Source of the DNA: Pseudomonas mandelii
GTDB taxonomy: Bacteria > Pseudomonadota > Gammaproteobacteria > Pseudomonadales > Pseudomonadaceae
Direction: 5' to 3'
DNA: 64,000 nucleotides
NCBI RefSeq assembly: GCF_900106065.1
Contig: NZ_LT629796.1
Coordinates: 6,362,501 to 6,426,500, forward strand
Under the pieces are notes generated by a model that was given only the letters and a program-made list of their open reading frames with translations, was not told where the DNA came from and made no database searches. Positions within the stretch are counted from its first letter, which is position 1. Every line of letters starts with the position of its first letter. The position numbers were made by a program, and so were the translations under genes. This document shows, in pieces, positions 9,486 through 18,315 of this stretch.

Positions 9486-9807
9486 CCGGTGGGATCTCCG
9501 CATTCCGGTCATTTGCTACCCGGTCAGGACGAGTCGGAAAAATCCGACGGGCAGCGCCCTGGCCGAAACAGGGGCGCGATTGTCCGGGATTAATGAACAG
9601 AAGCAAAGACTTAGCTGAGGAGTGGTTGTGCGGATCAGATCCAGACCCTGTGGGCGCGTGCCTTTGTGGCGCTCTCCTACACTTGCTCCCGTGGCGCTCT
9701 TGCATCAAATTAAATAGATGTCTTGATAAATCTATTCGGTGAAGGATTAGCGTCATGTATTTTCGAATCACCTGCTGACCGGCAGCCCTCTTTTACGGAG
9801 ACCTCCC
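9486..9807. other. Intergenic region between permease and tautomerase genes
   Basis: About 320 bases between divergent genes. It holds a small perfect hairpin at 9533-9548 (GTCGGA-AAAA-TCCGAC) and an A+T-rich stretch near 9700-9760 that probably carries the tautomerase promoter. I see no gene or known element. Confidence 0.5.
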
Positions 9808-10191
9808 ATGCCACTCGTTCGCGTCGATATCAAAAAGAACCAGGACCCGACCTTCGCCAAGCGCATCGGCAAGCTGATCTACGCTGCCATGCATGCCACC
9901 ATTGGCGTCCCCGAGAACGATAACTTCCAGATCCTCGCCGAACACGACGAGAACCACTTCATCTTTGACCCCGTTTACATGGGCATCAATCGTACGGACA
10001 ACCTGGTGATCATCCAGATCACCTTGCGGGAAGGCCGCACCCTCGAGCAGAAAAAACTGCTCTACAAGACCATCGCCGAAAGCCTCAACGCTGAACTGGG
10101 TGTTCGCCTGGAAGATGTCTTCATCAATCTGGTGGAAGGCAAACCCGAGAACTGGTCTTTCGGCAATGGCATCGCTCAATACGCCAACTGA
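9808..10191 (+). CDS. Tautomerase-family protein
   Basis: A 127-residue protein starting M-P-L-V-R-V-D-I. After removal of Met the N-terminal proline would be the catalytic base of the tautomerase superfamily. Length and the motif QITLREGRTLEQKKLLYKTI suggest the longer 'tautomerase_2' type (MSAD/cis-CaaD-like, about 130 residues) rather than 4-oxalocrotonate tautomerase. The second half carries DVFINLVEGKPENWSFGNG. The substrate is unknown. GGAG precedes the ATG. Its neighbour, a TetR regulator in the same direction, may control it, but the 168-base gap leaves this open. Confidence 0.85.
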   Translation: MPLVRVDIKKNQDPTFAKRIGKLIYAAMHATIGVPENDNFQILAEHDENHFIFDPVYMGINRTDNLVIIQITLREGRTLEQKKLLYKTIAESLNAELGVRLEDVFINLVEGKPENWSFGNGIAQYAN

Positions 10192-10359
10192 TTGCCGCCA
10201 CGCCTGGCGTTTTACAAGGTCTCGGAGGACATCCCGCAATCGGGAAAGAAAAACCCTTCGACCGGGCCGACTGTTGCCGCGAAAGTCATTCACTGACACG
10301 CGCTCGACAGTTCCTTATGATGCCAGTCATCTAAACACCTTCCCTACCTGTGAGCCGCC

Positions 10360-10956
10360 ATGCCTCGAGTCTCTCGCAAACAAGCCGAACTCAACCGCGA
10401 GATCATCGTCGAAGCCGCCACGCGACTGTTTCGCGAGCGCGGCCTGCACGGGATCAGCGTCGTTGATGTAATGGGCGCGGCCGGCTTGACCCATGGCGGG
10501 TTCTACGGTCATTTCGACTCTAAGGAAGCGCTGGCGAAAGAGGCCTGCACCCGGGCGTTCACCCAGTCGATGGAACGCTGGAAGCAGAAAATCGACGCCA
10601 ACGATAACCGCGTCTCGGCCCGCACGAGCATCATCGCGCCCTACCTGTCAGCGGCCAACCGCGATAACCCGGGCGAAAGCTGCCCGGTCACGGCGTTTGC
10701 CGGCGACATGTGCCATGAAACCGCCGAAAGCGGTTTGCACCAGACCTATACCCAGGGGCTGGAAGCGTTGTTGCAGATGCTCACCCCTTTGATGGGTTCG
10801 GATCAGCCCCAAGCCAATCGCCAGCAAGCCTTGGTGGATTATTCCTTGATGGTCGGCGCGCTGACCCTGGCTCGCGCCACGCGGGGGAATGAACTGTCTG
10901 ATGAGATTCTCGACGCCGCCCGCCATTTTCTGACCTCCCAAGGTGAATCAGTCTGA
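10360..10956 (+). CDS. TetR/AcrR-family transcriptional regulator
   Basis: A 198-residue regulator. The N-terminal HTH (about 10-55) reads IIVEAATRLFRERGLHGISV then VMGAAGLTHGGFYGHFDSKEAL, the classic TetR signature. The C-terminal ligand domain contains CPVTAFAGDMCHE and LVDYSLMVGALTLAR, the arrangement seen in the subgroup related to AcrR/NemR-type electrophile sensors, with two cysteines near residues 107 and 117. It could control either flanking gene. The ligand is not predictable here. Confidence 0.85.
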   Translation: MPRVSRKQAELNREIIVEAATRLFRERGLHGISVVDVMGAAGLTHGGFYGHFDSKEALAKEACTRAFTQSMERWKQKIDANDNRVSARTSIIAPYLSAANRDNPGESCPVTAFAGDMCHETAESGLHQTYTQGLEALLQMLTPLMGSDQPQANRQQALVDYSLMVGALTLARATRGNELSDEILDAARHFLTSQGESV

Positions 10957-11057
10957 TCAACGGCGTGTGCAATCCCCGGTCGTTGCTAAACTCCTCTGGA
11001 ATCAGCAATCTGAAGCAACATTCGAGATCCGACATTCAATCCCCACAGGAGCTCAGC

Positions 11058-12023
11058 ATGCCTGCAACCGTTCTGGTACTGGTTGAAACCATCAACGATT
11101 ACTTGCCGATTCTCGAACATCAGGGCTTTCACCTGATTCTGGCCCCGACGCCGGCCGAGCGCGCCGCCGCCATCTCACGGCATGGCCCGCAGATTGATGC
11201 GGTACTGACTCGCGGTCCATTGGGCTTGTACGCCGATGAAATTGCCGCCCTGCCCAACCTCAAAATCATCTGCGTGATCGGTGCCGGTTACGAGCACGTC
11301 GACCTGCAAGCCGCCGCCAACCGGGACATCACCGTCACCAATGGCGCCGGCGTCAACGCCTCTTCAGTGGCCGACCATGCCATGGCGATGTTGCTGGCGC
11401 TGGTTCGCGACATTCCCCGTTGCGACGCAGCGGTACGCCGCGGCGAGTGGCCGAAAATCATGCGCCCCTCCCTGGCCGGCAAGCGCCTGGGGATCCTCGG
11501 CCTCGGCGCGGTCGGCATGGCCATCGCCAAACGCGCCGCCGCCGGCTTCGACATGACCGTGAGTTACCACAACCGCCAGCATCGCAGCGACGTCCCCTAT
11601 ACTTTCTGCTCGACACCGACCGAACTGGCTCGTGCCTCGGACTTTTTGATCGTTGCCACCCCTGGCGGCCTGGGCACCAAACACCTGATCAATAAACACG
11701 TCCTTGATGCCTTGGGCCCCAAAGGGTTCGTCGTGAACATCGCCCGAGCCTCGGTGATCGCCACGGCAGACCTGGTCACTGCGCTTGAGCAACGACGCAT
11801 TGCCGGTGCCGCCCTGGATGTGTTCGATGCCGAGCCTCACGTGCCGGAGGCACTCAAGGCGCTGACCAACGTGATCCTGACGCCGCATGTCGCTGGGTTG
11901 TCTCCGGAGGCAACGCAAGGCACCGTGGAGTTGGTGGGTCGTAACCTGGTGGCATTCTTCTCCGGCAGTCCCGTGTTGACGCCCATTGCCCTGCCGGCCT
12001 CACTGAGCAAGGTTGCGCCTTGA
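11058..12023 (+). CDS. D-isomer-specific 2-hydroxyacid dehydrogenase
   Basis: A 321-residue NAD(P)-dependent enzyme, likely a glyoxylate/hydroxypyruvate-type reductase. The Rossmann motif is GILGLGAVGMAIAKRA (about 148-163), with the catalytic Arg in NIARASVIA, an acidic residue in DAEPHVP and His in LTPHVAGLSPEA, the usual R-E-H set. AGGAG lies before the ATG at 11058; the frame is open from 10965 but the extra residues are not family-like. It is 101 bases downstream of the TetR gene in the same direction, so co-transcription is possible. Confidence 0.88.
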   Translation: MPATVLVLVETINDYLPILEHQGFHLILAPTPAERAAAISRHGPQIDAVLTRGPLGLYADEIAALPNLKIICVIGAGYEHVDLQAAANRDITVTNGAGVNASSVADHAMAMLLALVRDIPRCDAAVRRGEWPKIMRPSLAGKRLGILGLGAVGMAIAKRAAAGFDMTVSYHNRQHRSDVPYTFCSTPTELARASDFLIVATPGGLGTKHLINKHVLDALGPKGFVVNIARASVIATADLVTALEQRRIAGAALDVFDAEPHVPEALKALTNVILTPHVAGLSPEATQGTVELVGRNLVAFFSGSPVLTPIALPASLSKVAP

Positions 12024-12167
12024 GGGTCATTCAAACAGGTGTATCAAAAGCAATGATTGCCCGGCAACACGCTCACCTATAAGGGCCGTTCGTGGTTGTG
12101 GGTGCCGGGTGCGCGCATTAGATTAGCCAATAATCGCAGGCCTCCAGAATAAGCAGAAGGGATAAGC

Positions 12168-13235
12168 ATGGCGCTTACTGACCAGTCCACCCGTATCCGC
12201 ACCGGCGAAGAACTCGATGCCAGCCTGATCGATCCGTACCTCAAGGCCCACATTCCGGGCTTGAGTGGCTTGCCTCAGATCAGCCAGTTTCCAGGCGGTG
12301 CGTCGAACCTGACCTACCTGCTGGAATACCCGGAGCAGGAGTTCGTCCTGCGTCGGCCGCCGTTTGGCCACAAAGCCAAGTCCGCACACGACATGGGCCG
12401 CGAATTTCGCATTCTCAATCAACTGCGCGACGGTTTTCCGTATTGCCCCAAGGCCTATGTGCACTGCACCGACGAATCGGTGATCGGCGCCGAGTTCTAC
12501 GTGATGGAACGGGTCAACGGGATCATCCTGCGCTCGGAACTGCCACCGGAACTGGGCCTGGATTCGGCGAAAACCGAAGCCTTGTGCAAAAGCTTCATCG
12601 ACAAGTTCGTTGAACTGCATCGTGTCGACTACAAGGCCTTTGGCCTGGGCGACCTGGGCAAGCCCGAAGGTTATGTGGCACGGCAGATCAAGGGCTGGAG
12701 CGATCGCTACGAAAAAGCCCTGACGCCGGACGCGCCAAAGTGGGAGGCGGTCAAGGCCTGGCTCAACGACAAGATGCCGGCCGACCACCCGACCTCCAGC
12801 ATCGTCCACAACGACTACCGCTTCGACAACGTGATCCTCGACCCGAACAACCCGATGCAAATCATCGGCGTGCTCGACTGGGAACTCACCACCCTCGGCG
12901 ACCCGCTGATGGACCTCGGCAACACCCTCGCCTACTGGATCGAAGCCACAGACCCGGCGCCGGTGCAACTGATGCGTCGCCAGCCGAGCCACGCCCCGGG
13001 CATGCTGACCCGTCGCGAATTCGTCGATTACTACGCCCAGCGCTCTGGCATCCAGATCGACAATTTCGACTTCTATTACACCTACGGCCTGTTCCGCCTG
13101 GCCGGCATCGTGCAGCAGATCTACTACCGCTTCTTCCACGGTCAGACCCAGGACAAACGCTTCGCGCAGTTCATTCACATGAACAAACTGCTGGAGCAGA
13201 TGAGCCTGCAAGTCATCCAGAAATCTACGCTCTGA
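12168..13235 (+). CDS. Phosphotransferase family protein (APH-like, ACAD10-type)
   Basis: A 355-residue protein of the aminoglycoside phosphotransferase fold. The catalytic loop HNDYRFDNVILD and the metal motif VLDWELTTLGDPLMDLG are intact, and the nucleotide loop is FPGGASNLTYLLEYPEQEFVLRR-like. The subgroup is found with acyl-CoA dehydrogenases and SDR enzymes and is thought to phosphorylate hydroxylated acyl substrates, as described for mammalian ACAD10/11 (family knowledge). AGAAGGGA precedes the ATG. The SDR gene follows 45 bases later, suggesting an operon for a hydroxyacyl or lipid-related pathway. Confidence 0.88.
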   Translation: MALTDQSTRIRTGEELDASLIDPYLKAHIPGLSGLPQISQFPGGASNLTYLLEYPEQEFVLRRPPFGHKAKSAHDMGREFRILNQLRDGFPYCPKAYVHCTDESVIGAEFYVMERVNGIILRSELPPELGLDSAKTEALCKSFIDKFVELHRVDYKAFGLGDLGKPEGYVARQIKGWSDRYEKALTPDAPKWEAVKAWLNDKMPADHPTSSIVHNDYRFDNVILDPNNPMQIIGVLDWELTTLGDPLMDLGNTLAYWIEATDPAPVQLMRRQPSHAPGMLTRREFVDYYAQRSGIQIDNFDFYYTYGLFRLAGIVQQIYYRFFHGQTQDKRFAQFIHMNKLLEQMSLQVIQKSTL

Positions 13236-13280
13236 TCGCGGCTTTAACTACATTCCGGGCCCTAATAACAAGGAAACCTC

Positions 13281-14048
13281 ATGTCCAAGACTCACTTGTT
13301 CGACCTCGACGGCAAAATCGCCTTCGTCTCCGGCGCCAGCCGCGGTATCGGTGAGGCCATCGCCAAACTGTTGGCCCAGCAAGGCGCCCACGTCATCGTC
13401 TCGAGCCGCAAGCTCGACGGCTGCCAGCATGTGGCCGACGCCATCATCGCCGCCGGCGGCAAAGCCACCGCCGTCGCGTGCCACATTGGTGAAATGGAAC
13501 AGATCAGCCAGGTCTTCGCCGGCATCAAGGAACAGTTCGGGCGCCTGGACATCCTGGTCAACAACGCCGCGACCAACCCACAGTTCTGCAACGTACTGGA
13601 CACCGACCTAGGCGCTTTCCAGAAGACCGTCGACGTCAACATCCGTGGCTACTTCTTCATGTCGGTCGAAGCCGGCAAACTGATGCGCGAAAACGGCGGC
13701 GGCAGCATCATCAACGTCGCGTCGATCAATGGCATCTCTCCGGGCATCTTCCAGGGCATCTACTCGGTGACCAAGGCCGCCGTGATCAACATGACCAAGG
13801 TGTTCGCCAAGGAATGCGCGCAGTTCGGCATCCGCTGCAACGCCCTGCTGCCGGGCCTGACCGACACCAAGTTTGCGTCGGCATTGGTGAAGAACGACGC
13901 GATCCTGAAGACCGCGTTGCAGCAGATCCCGCTCAAGCGCGTAGCGGATCCGAGCGAGATGGCCGGCGCGGTTCTGTACCTCGCCAGCGATGCGTCGAGC
14001 TACACGACCGGGGTTTCGTTGAATGTGGATGGCGGATTCTTGTCCTGA
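13281..14048 (+). CDS. SDR-family oxidoreductase
   Basis: A 255-residue classical short-chain dehydrogenase. The cofactor glycine motif is GASRGIGEA (about 18-26), NNAA follows, the catalytic Ser sits in NVASINGIS and the Tyr/Lys pair in YSVTKAA; the C terminus is YTTGVSLNVDGGFLS. It probably oxidises a hydroxyl to a keto group with NAD(P). The gene follows the phosphotransferase gene by 45 bases with AAGGA upstream and precedes a clear terminator, so it closes that operon. Substrate not assignable. Confidence 0.9.
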   Translation: MSKTHLFDLDGKIAFVSGASRGIGEAIAKLLAQQGAHVIVSSRKLDGCQHVADAIIAAGGKATAVACHIGEMEQISQVFAGIKEQFGRLDILVNNAATNPQFCNVLDTDLGAFQKTVDVNIRGYFFMSVEAGKLMRENGGGSIINVASINGISPGIFQGIYSVTKAAVINMTKVFAKECAQFGIRCNALLPGLTDTKFASALVKNDAILKTALQQIPLKRVADPSEMAGAVLYLASDASSYTTGVSLNVDGGFLS

Positions 14049-14067
14049 TTCACTGCCCAGGATGAAC

Positions 14068-14093
14068 AAAAGGCAGCCTCAGGGCTGCCTTTT
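14068..14093 (+). terminator. Terminator between the convergent SDR and TerC-type genes
   Basis: Hairpin of 10 bp (AAAGGCAGCC with its complement) with a short TCA-type loop and terminal T-run; symmetrical, so likely bidirectional. Confidence 0.85.
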
Positions 14094-14110
14094 GCCGAGC
14101 GGACTCCGGC

Positions 14111-15658
14111 TTACTTTTTACGCAATCGCACCCTCGTCACTCGTCGTTCTTCGACCTCCACAACGGTCATGCTCCACTCCTGCCAATCGAGCTTGTCGCC
14201 AATGACCGGCAGACGATCCAGCAAGCTCATGACCAACCCTGCGAGCGTCTGATAGTCATCAGTCGCTTTAGCCTGGAAGCCAATGTGCTCGCGAATCTGG
14301 CTGAGATTCAGCGCACCACTGACGAGGAAGCCTCCCTCCTCGACAACGATGTTCGGGCCTTCAATTTCACTGGCATCCGGCAACTCACCCGCGATGGATT
14401 CGAGAATGTCGGTCATGGTCAAAATACCCATGAAGTCACCGAATTCGTTCACCACGAACGCGATGTGAGTCGACTCTTTGCGCATCTGTTCCAGTGCGTT
14501 GAGAATCGAGAAGTTGTCCAGCAAGTTGATGGCCTGGCGGGCAATGGTTTCCAGGTTGGGCTGGTGCCCGGCCAACAGCTCTTTGAGCAGCTCCTTCTTG
14601 TGGACGAACCCCAAAGGCTCATCAACGCGCCCACTGCGGATCAACGGCAATCGGGAGTACGGCGAGTGCATCAGCTGGGTGCGGATTTTTTCTGCAGAAT
14701 CGGCCAGGTCAATGTGGTCGATTTCCGCACGCGGAGTCATGACGCCGCGTATCGGGCGTTCCGCCAACTGCAGCACGCCACTGATCATGACGCGCTCCCG
14801 TCGATGGAAAACCTGCTCGGCCTCTGCACCTGACAGCATGTCAGCGATTTCCTCGCCGACTTCATCGGCCCCCAGCTTGTGGCCACCCAGCAAACGCAAA
14901 ACGGCATGCGCAGTACGCTCACGCATAGGGCGATGACCTTGCACACTCTTCTTGCGGCGTGAGCGAGCCACCTGATTGAACAACTCGATCAGGATCGAGA
15001 AGCCGATCGCTGCGTAGAGATAGCCTTTCGGAATGTGGAAGCCAAGGCCCTCAGCGGTGAGGCTGAAGCCGATCATCATCAAGAAACCCAGGCAGAGCAT
15101 GATGACGGTGGGGTGCCCGTTGACGAAATTGGTCAATGGCTTGCTTGCGATGATCATCAAGCCAATGGAGAAAATCACAGCGATCATCATGACCGACAAG
15201 TGCTCCACCATGCCCACGGCAGTGATCACAGCGTCCAGCGAGAAGACGGCATCCAGCACCACAATTTGCGCAACGATAGGCCAGAACATCGCATAGGCCG
15301 CATTGCCTGTGCGTTGTGTCACATGCCCTTCAAGTCGCTCATGTAATTCCATGGTTGCCTTGAACAACAAGAACACACCACCGAACAGCATGATCAAATC
15401 CCGGCCCGAGAACGTCTTGTCGAAGACCTCGAACAAAGGTTCGGTCAGGGTGACCATCCAGGAGATGCTCGCGAGCAAGCCAAGACGCATCAGCAATGCA
15501 AGGGACAGCCCGATGACACGCGCGCGATCTCGCTGCTCTGGCGGTAGCTTGTCAGCCAGGATGGCAATGAACACAAGGTTGTCGATGCCGAGCACCAGCT
15601 CCAGCACGATCAGGGTCAGCAGGCCAAGCCAGGCCGTGGGATCAGCAATCCATTCCAT
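14111..15658 (-). CDS. TerC-family membrane protein with CBS pair and CorC/HlyC domain
   Basis: A 515-residue fusion. Residues 1-235 are a TerC domain with seven to eight helices and two acidic metal-type motifs, [13 protein letters not shown] and [16 protein letters not shown] cytosolic CBS pair (about 305-420) begins near [14 protein letters not shown], and the last 80 residues are a CorC_HlyC (transporter-associated) domain. E. coli YegH and YoaE share this layout. TerC proteins are linked to Mn2+ export or co-metalation of exoenzymes (family knowledge), so metal handling is inferred. No clear ribosome site precedes the ATG. I found no yybP-ykoY riboswitch upstream. Confidence 0.88.
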   Translation of the reverse strand: MEWIADPTAWLGLLTLIVLELVLGIDNLVFIAILADKLPPEQRDRARVIGLSLALLMRLGLLASISWMVTLTEPLFEVFDKTFSGRDLIMLFGGVFLLFKATMELHERLEGHVTQRTGNAAYAMFWPIVAQIVVLDAVFSLDAVITAVGMVEHLSVMMIAVIFSIGLMIIASKPLTNFVNGHPTVIMLCLGFLMMIGFSLTAEGLGFHIPKGYLYAAIGFSILIELFNQVARSRRKKSVQGHRPMRERTAHAVLRLLGGHKLGADEVGEEIADMLSGAEAEQVFHRRERVMISGVLQLAERPIRGVMTPRAEIDHIDLADSAEKIRTQLMHSPYSRLPLIRSGRVDEPLGFVHKKELLKELLAGHQPNLETIARQAINLLDNFSILNALEQMRKESTHIAFVVNEFGDFMGILTMTDILESIAGELPDASEIEGPNIVVEEGGFLVSGALNLSQIREHIGFQAKATDDYQTLAGLVMSLLDRLPVIGDKLDWQEWSMTVVEVEERRVTRVRLRKK

Positions 15659-16183
15659 AGGAATTATTCAGTCTCTCGTAGAGTGGGGGCGAATGAGTGA
15701 ATGGCAGAAACACACGAACGCCTGCTCGACGGAGCGGATGCGATGTTCAGGGCACAAGGCGCAAGAAAGAAAGGTTTCACCGAGCGCAGGCAAGGAAGTG
15801 AACCCTTCGAGATGGCACGGTCAGTCCTGGAGAAGGACATCACTGAGCAACCTGCCGCCGGGATTTCGAGGTTAAGCGATATTAGAAAGCGAGACCTGCG
15901 CCGAATAGCGGAGGCCAAATGGATACAGGGTGTGGATTGAAAAAAGCGACTGGGAGGCTCCAGGAGGGTGTTCATATAGACCTGAAAGAAATGAGGGATG
16001 AAATCCTACAATGTTTCGGAGCACCTCATACGAGACGAGTTATTTCAGAATCTGACAGAGCGGTAAAAGAGACCAGCAAGAGCGGTCCACCGAATACTCC
16101 ACCAATGACTCGCCCCCTCACCTTCCAGCACCGCTTACTGAGCGCATAGCGTTGTTGTCATTTCGCTGACCCCACACACATAA
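15659..16183. other. Non-coding gap with possible gene remnant
   Basis: About 525 bases with no convincing gene. On the minus strand around 15880-15960 one frame reads like the tail of an outer-membrane or porin-like protein (HTLYPFGLRYSAQVSLS, then a stop), but the similarity is only by eye and no longer coding frame supports it. The right part (15970-16180) becomes A+T-richer. Several short open frames exist in conflicting frames, none with a ribosome site. Confidence 0.3.
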
Positions 16184-16226
16184 CGAATTATTATTCCATC
16201 AATTGCATTTTAGGAATTTATATTCC
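16184..16226 (+). promoter_or_regulatory. Predicted IolR operator before the lone MocA-type oxidoreductase
   Basis: Pattern CGAA-N6-TTCC, then 15 bases, then a perfect GGAA-N6-TTCC, in A+T-rich DNA ending 45 bases before the ATG at 16271. The spacing is the same as at 53464-53506 between iolC and iolR. GGAA-N6-TTCC repeats are, as I recall, the IolR motif described in Sinorhizobium meliloti. Confidence 0.6.
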
Positions 16227-16270
16227 ATAAATAGCGTCCCAACAACAAAAATCCCAAAAGGCCCCCAGCT

Positions 16271-17386
16271 ATGCGCGAACTCGGTATCGGACTCATCGGC
16301 ACAGGTTTCATGGGTCGCGCCCACGCCCTGGCCTTTCGCAATGTCAGCGCGGTGTTCGAACTCCCGCTGAAGCTCAGGCTGGCGGCCCTCGCCGACGTCG
16401 ATCCACATCGTGCACGGCACTGTGCCGACGCCTGGAGTTTCGAAACCGCTCACACCGACTGGCAACAGCTGATCGATGATCCCAAGGTCAATCTGGTCGC
16501 CATCACTACGCCCAATCACCTCCACTACCCCATGGCCATGGCCGCCCTCGCGGCGGGTAAAGCGGTGTATTGCGAGAAGCCTCTGGCGGTGAATCTGCAG
16601 CAAGCCAACGCGATGCGTCAGGCCGCCAACGCAGCGGGCATCGTGACGCGGGTGGGTTACAACTATCAGCACAATCCGATGATCGGGCTGGCCAGGGAAC
16701 TGATCGACAGCGGCAAACTGGGGCAGCTCATCAGTTTTCAGGGCGAATTCAGCGAAGACTTCATGGCCGATCCAGCTTCGCCGTGGTCGTGGCGCTGCGA
16801 TGCCGATCACGCGGGCGGCGCGCTGGCGGATCTGGGCAGTCATTTACTGGCGATGGCGCGCTATCTGATGGGCGATATCGAATCGGTGTGCGCCGACGCT
16901 CAAACCGTGCACCGGCAGCGTCCTGCGACGTCAGGCAGCCAGGAGCAACGGCCCATTGCAGTCGACGATCAGGTCCACGCGCTGCTGCGGTTTGCCAACG
17001 GCGCACGCGGTACGTTCAGCAGCAGTTGGCTCAAGCATGGCTACAAGAACCACCTGAGCTTCGAGATCAGCGGCACTGAAGGCACGCTGGCGTTCGACCA
17101 GGAGCGCTTGAACGAGCTGCGGCTGTATCGCGCCGGCCAGGACGGTTTCCAGCGCTTGCTCGCCGGACCGAACCTGCCGGGTTACGCGGCGTTCAGCCCG
17201 GCGGCGGGTCATCAGCTGGGATACAACGAACTCAAGACGCTAGAGGTACATGACCTGGTGATGGCCCTGGCTGGCCTTTCCCAGGGCGGGACTGACTTTG
17301 AGCAAGCATGGGAAGTTGAACGTCTGGCGACGGCGATCCGGTTGGCGGCAAGCGAGTCACGCTGGGTCAGGATCGAGGATGTCTGA
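16271..17386 (+). CDS. Gfo/Idh/MocA-family oxidoreductase, predicted inositol-regulon member
   Basis: A 371-residue NAD(P)-dependent dehydrogenase. The Rossmann motif GIGLIGTGFMGRAHA is at the N terminus, the catalytic EKPLAVN near residue 100, and the C-terminal substrate domain carries DLGSHLLAMARYLMG. The family includes inositol 2-dehydrogenase and enzymes for scyllo-inositol or related cyclitols and sugars. It stands alone between TerC-type and lipoprotein genes, but the upstream operator matches those of the iol cluster 37 kb away, so oxidation of an inositol isomer or derivative is my inference. A GC hairpin follows at 17406. Confidence 0.87.
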   Translation: MRELGIGLIGTGFMGRAHALAFRNVSAVFELPLKLRLAALADVDPHRARHCADAWSFETAHTDWQQLIDDPKVNLVAITTPNHLHYPMAMAALAAGKAVYCEKPLAVNLQQANAMRQAANAAGIVTRVGYNYQHNPMIGLARELIDSGKLGQLISFQGEFSEDFMADPASPWSWRCDADHAGGALADLGSHLLAMARYLMGDIESVCADAQTVHRQRPATSGSQEQRPIAVDDQVHALLRFANGARGTFSSSWLKHGYKNHLSFEISGTEGTLAFDQERLNELRLYRAGQDGFQRLLAGPNLPGYAAFSPAAGHQLGYNELKTLEVHDLVMALAGLSQGGTDFEQAWEVERLATAIRLAASESRWVRIEDV

Positions 17387-17405
17387 GGTTCAGGCCCCCA
17401 GGTGT

Positions 17406-17425
17406 CGGCACCCGTGAGGGTGCCG
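17406..17425 (+). terminator. Hairpin after the MocA-type gene
   Basis: Perfect 8-bp stem CGGCACCC with a GTGA loop, 20 bases past the stop. No good T-run follows, so termination is probable rather than certain. Confidence 0.5.
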
Positions 17426-17476
17426 GATCATTGCGCATTCAACACATGAAGAAAGCAACGAAGCAGTCACTCAGAC

Positions 17477-17698
17477 CTACTGAGTGACACAACGGGTCAC
17501 TTTCGTTTGTCGGGTCACTTCCTCGGTCACTCTTGCATCGCCCATCACATCCGTTTGTTCAGTGGTTTCGCAGGTGCGCTGCGGAACAGGCGGTGGTGCG
17601 GCGGGCGGTGGAGGTGGCGGACTGGCGCAACCGCTGAGCATCGCTACGCAAAAGGCGAGCGACAGGGGCGAAAAAGCACGTTTCCCAAGACTGTTCAT
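17477..17698 (-). CDS. Small proline-rich lipoprotein, function unknown
   Basis: A 73-residue protein with a lipoprotein signal: positively charged start, hydrophobic core SLAFCVAML and lipobox LSGC, giving a mature N terminus at Cys24. A run of six prolines and a PAAPPPVP linker follow, then a polar tail with three cysteines/threonine-rich motifs (RTCETTEQTDV, EEVTRQTKVTRC). GGGAC before the ATG is an acceptable ribosome site. Likely anchored in the outer membrane. I recognise no domain. Confidence 0.7.
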   Translation of the reverse strand: MNSLGKRAFSPLSLAFCVAMLSGCASPPPPPPAAPPPVPQRTCETTEQTDVMGDARVTEEVTRQTKVTRCVTQ

Positions 17699-17865
17699 AG
17701 GCTGTCCCGCGATAAGTCATCGACACTTTCCGCGACCCGACACCCCTACCGCGTAGCCGCGGATTGGTCACAGAAAATAATACCCTCGCATTTCTTATAG
17801 CCTAGCCCGCCGCCAATGCCAGTCAATAAGGCACTTAACTCGTTTTCAACACTGAAAAACGACAG

Positions 17866-18120
17866 CTACGAAACCGAGTCCTGCCTCTGATGCAAATTGT
17901 TGCTTTCGAGCTCGTAACGCAGCTCCTCAATCAACGAAGCGACCGCTTCCGGCGTTCTGAGGTGAGCGACACTCAGCCCACTGACCACCAGATCCACCTG
18001 CCCCGACGCGGGGTGATACAGCTTCACCGTCACCGAGTTGTCCCCCGACACGCTGCAATCGCAAGCCAGCGGGGAAAAGTGCTGTTCCAGTTGCGCACGC
18101 AATTGCGCCAGATAAATCAT
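17866..18120 (-). CDS. DUF1652 family protein
   Basis: An 84-residue protein matching the short DUF1652 family of pseudomonads: a leading helix, a strand pair with CDCSVSGDNSVTVKLYHPASG, DLVVSGLSVAHLRT, then the helix ASLIEELRYELE. Function unknown. GGGTGA lies upstream of the ATG. It stands between the lipoprotein and the PAS-LuxR gene, all on the minus strand, but the gaps (167 and 195 bases) argue for separate transcription. Confidence 0.75.
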   Translation of the reverse strand: MIYLAQLRAQLEQHFSPLACDCSVSGDNSVTVKLYHPASGQVDLVVSGLSVAHLRTPEAVASLIEELRYELESNNLHQRQDSVS

Positions 18121-18315
18121 TGCGATTCACCCATGGGCCGGCTGACCCCGTCGACTGAAAACTGGTTGAATTGGCCGAGCATACGACTGTTCCTTAAGCT
18201 GTTTCGTAGAGGACGCGATACCGACCAAAGGCCCGTTTCGCACCCTGACAGGTTAGGAACTGATGCACCCCGCCAGAACCTCCATTTGCACTGCCTCGTC
18301 TAGTGCATTTGCACC

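Noticed and set aside
12123..13211. 362-codon minus-strand frame opposite the phosphotransferase gene
   Set aside because: The plus-strand frame has intact kinase motifs; the minus frame has none.
15659..15900. yybP-ykoY manganese riboswitch upstream of the TerC-type gene
   Set aside because: The conserved GGGGAGUA and paired elements are not found on the minus strand there.
15664..15975. 103-codon minus-strand frame just upstream of the TerC-type gene
   Set aside because: Serine/arginine-rich, no ribosome site, no recognisable domain. I treat it as leader or non-coding DNA.
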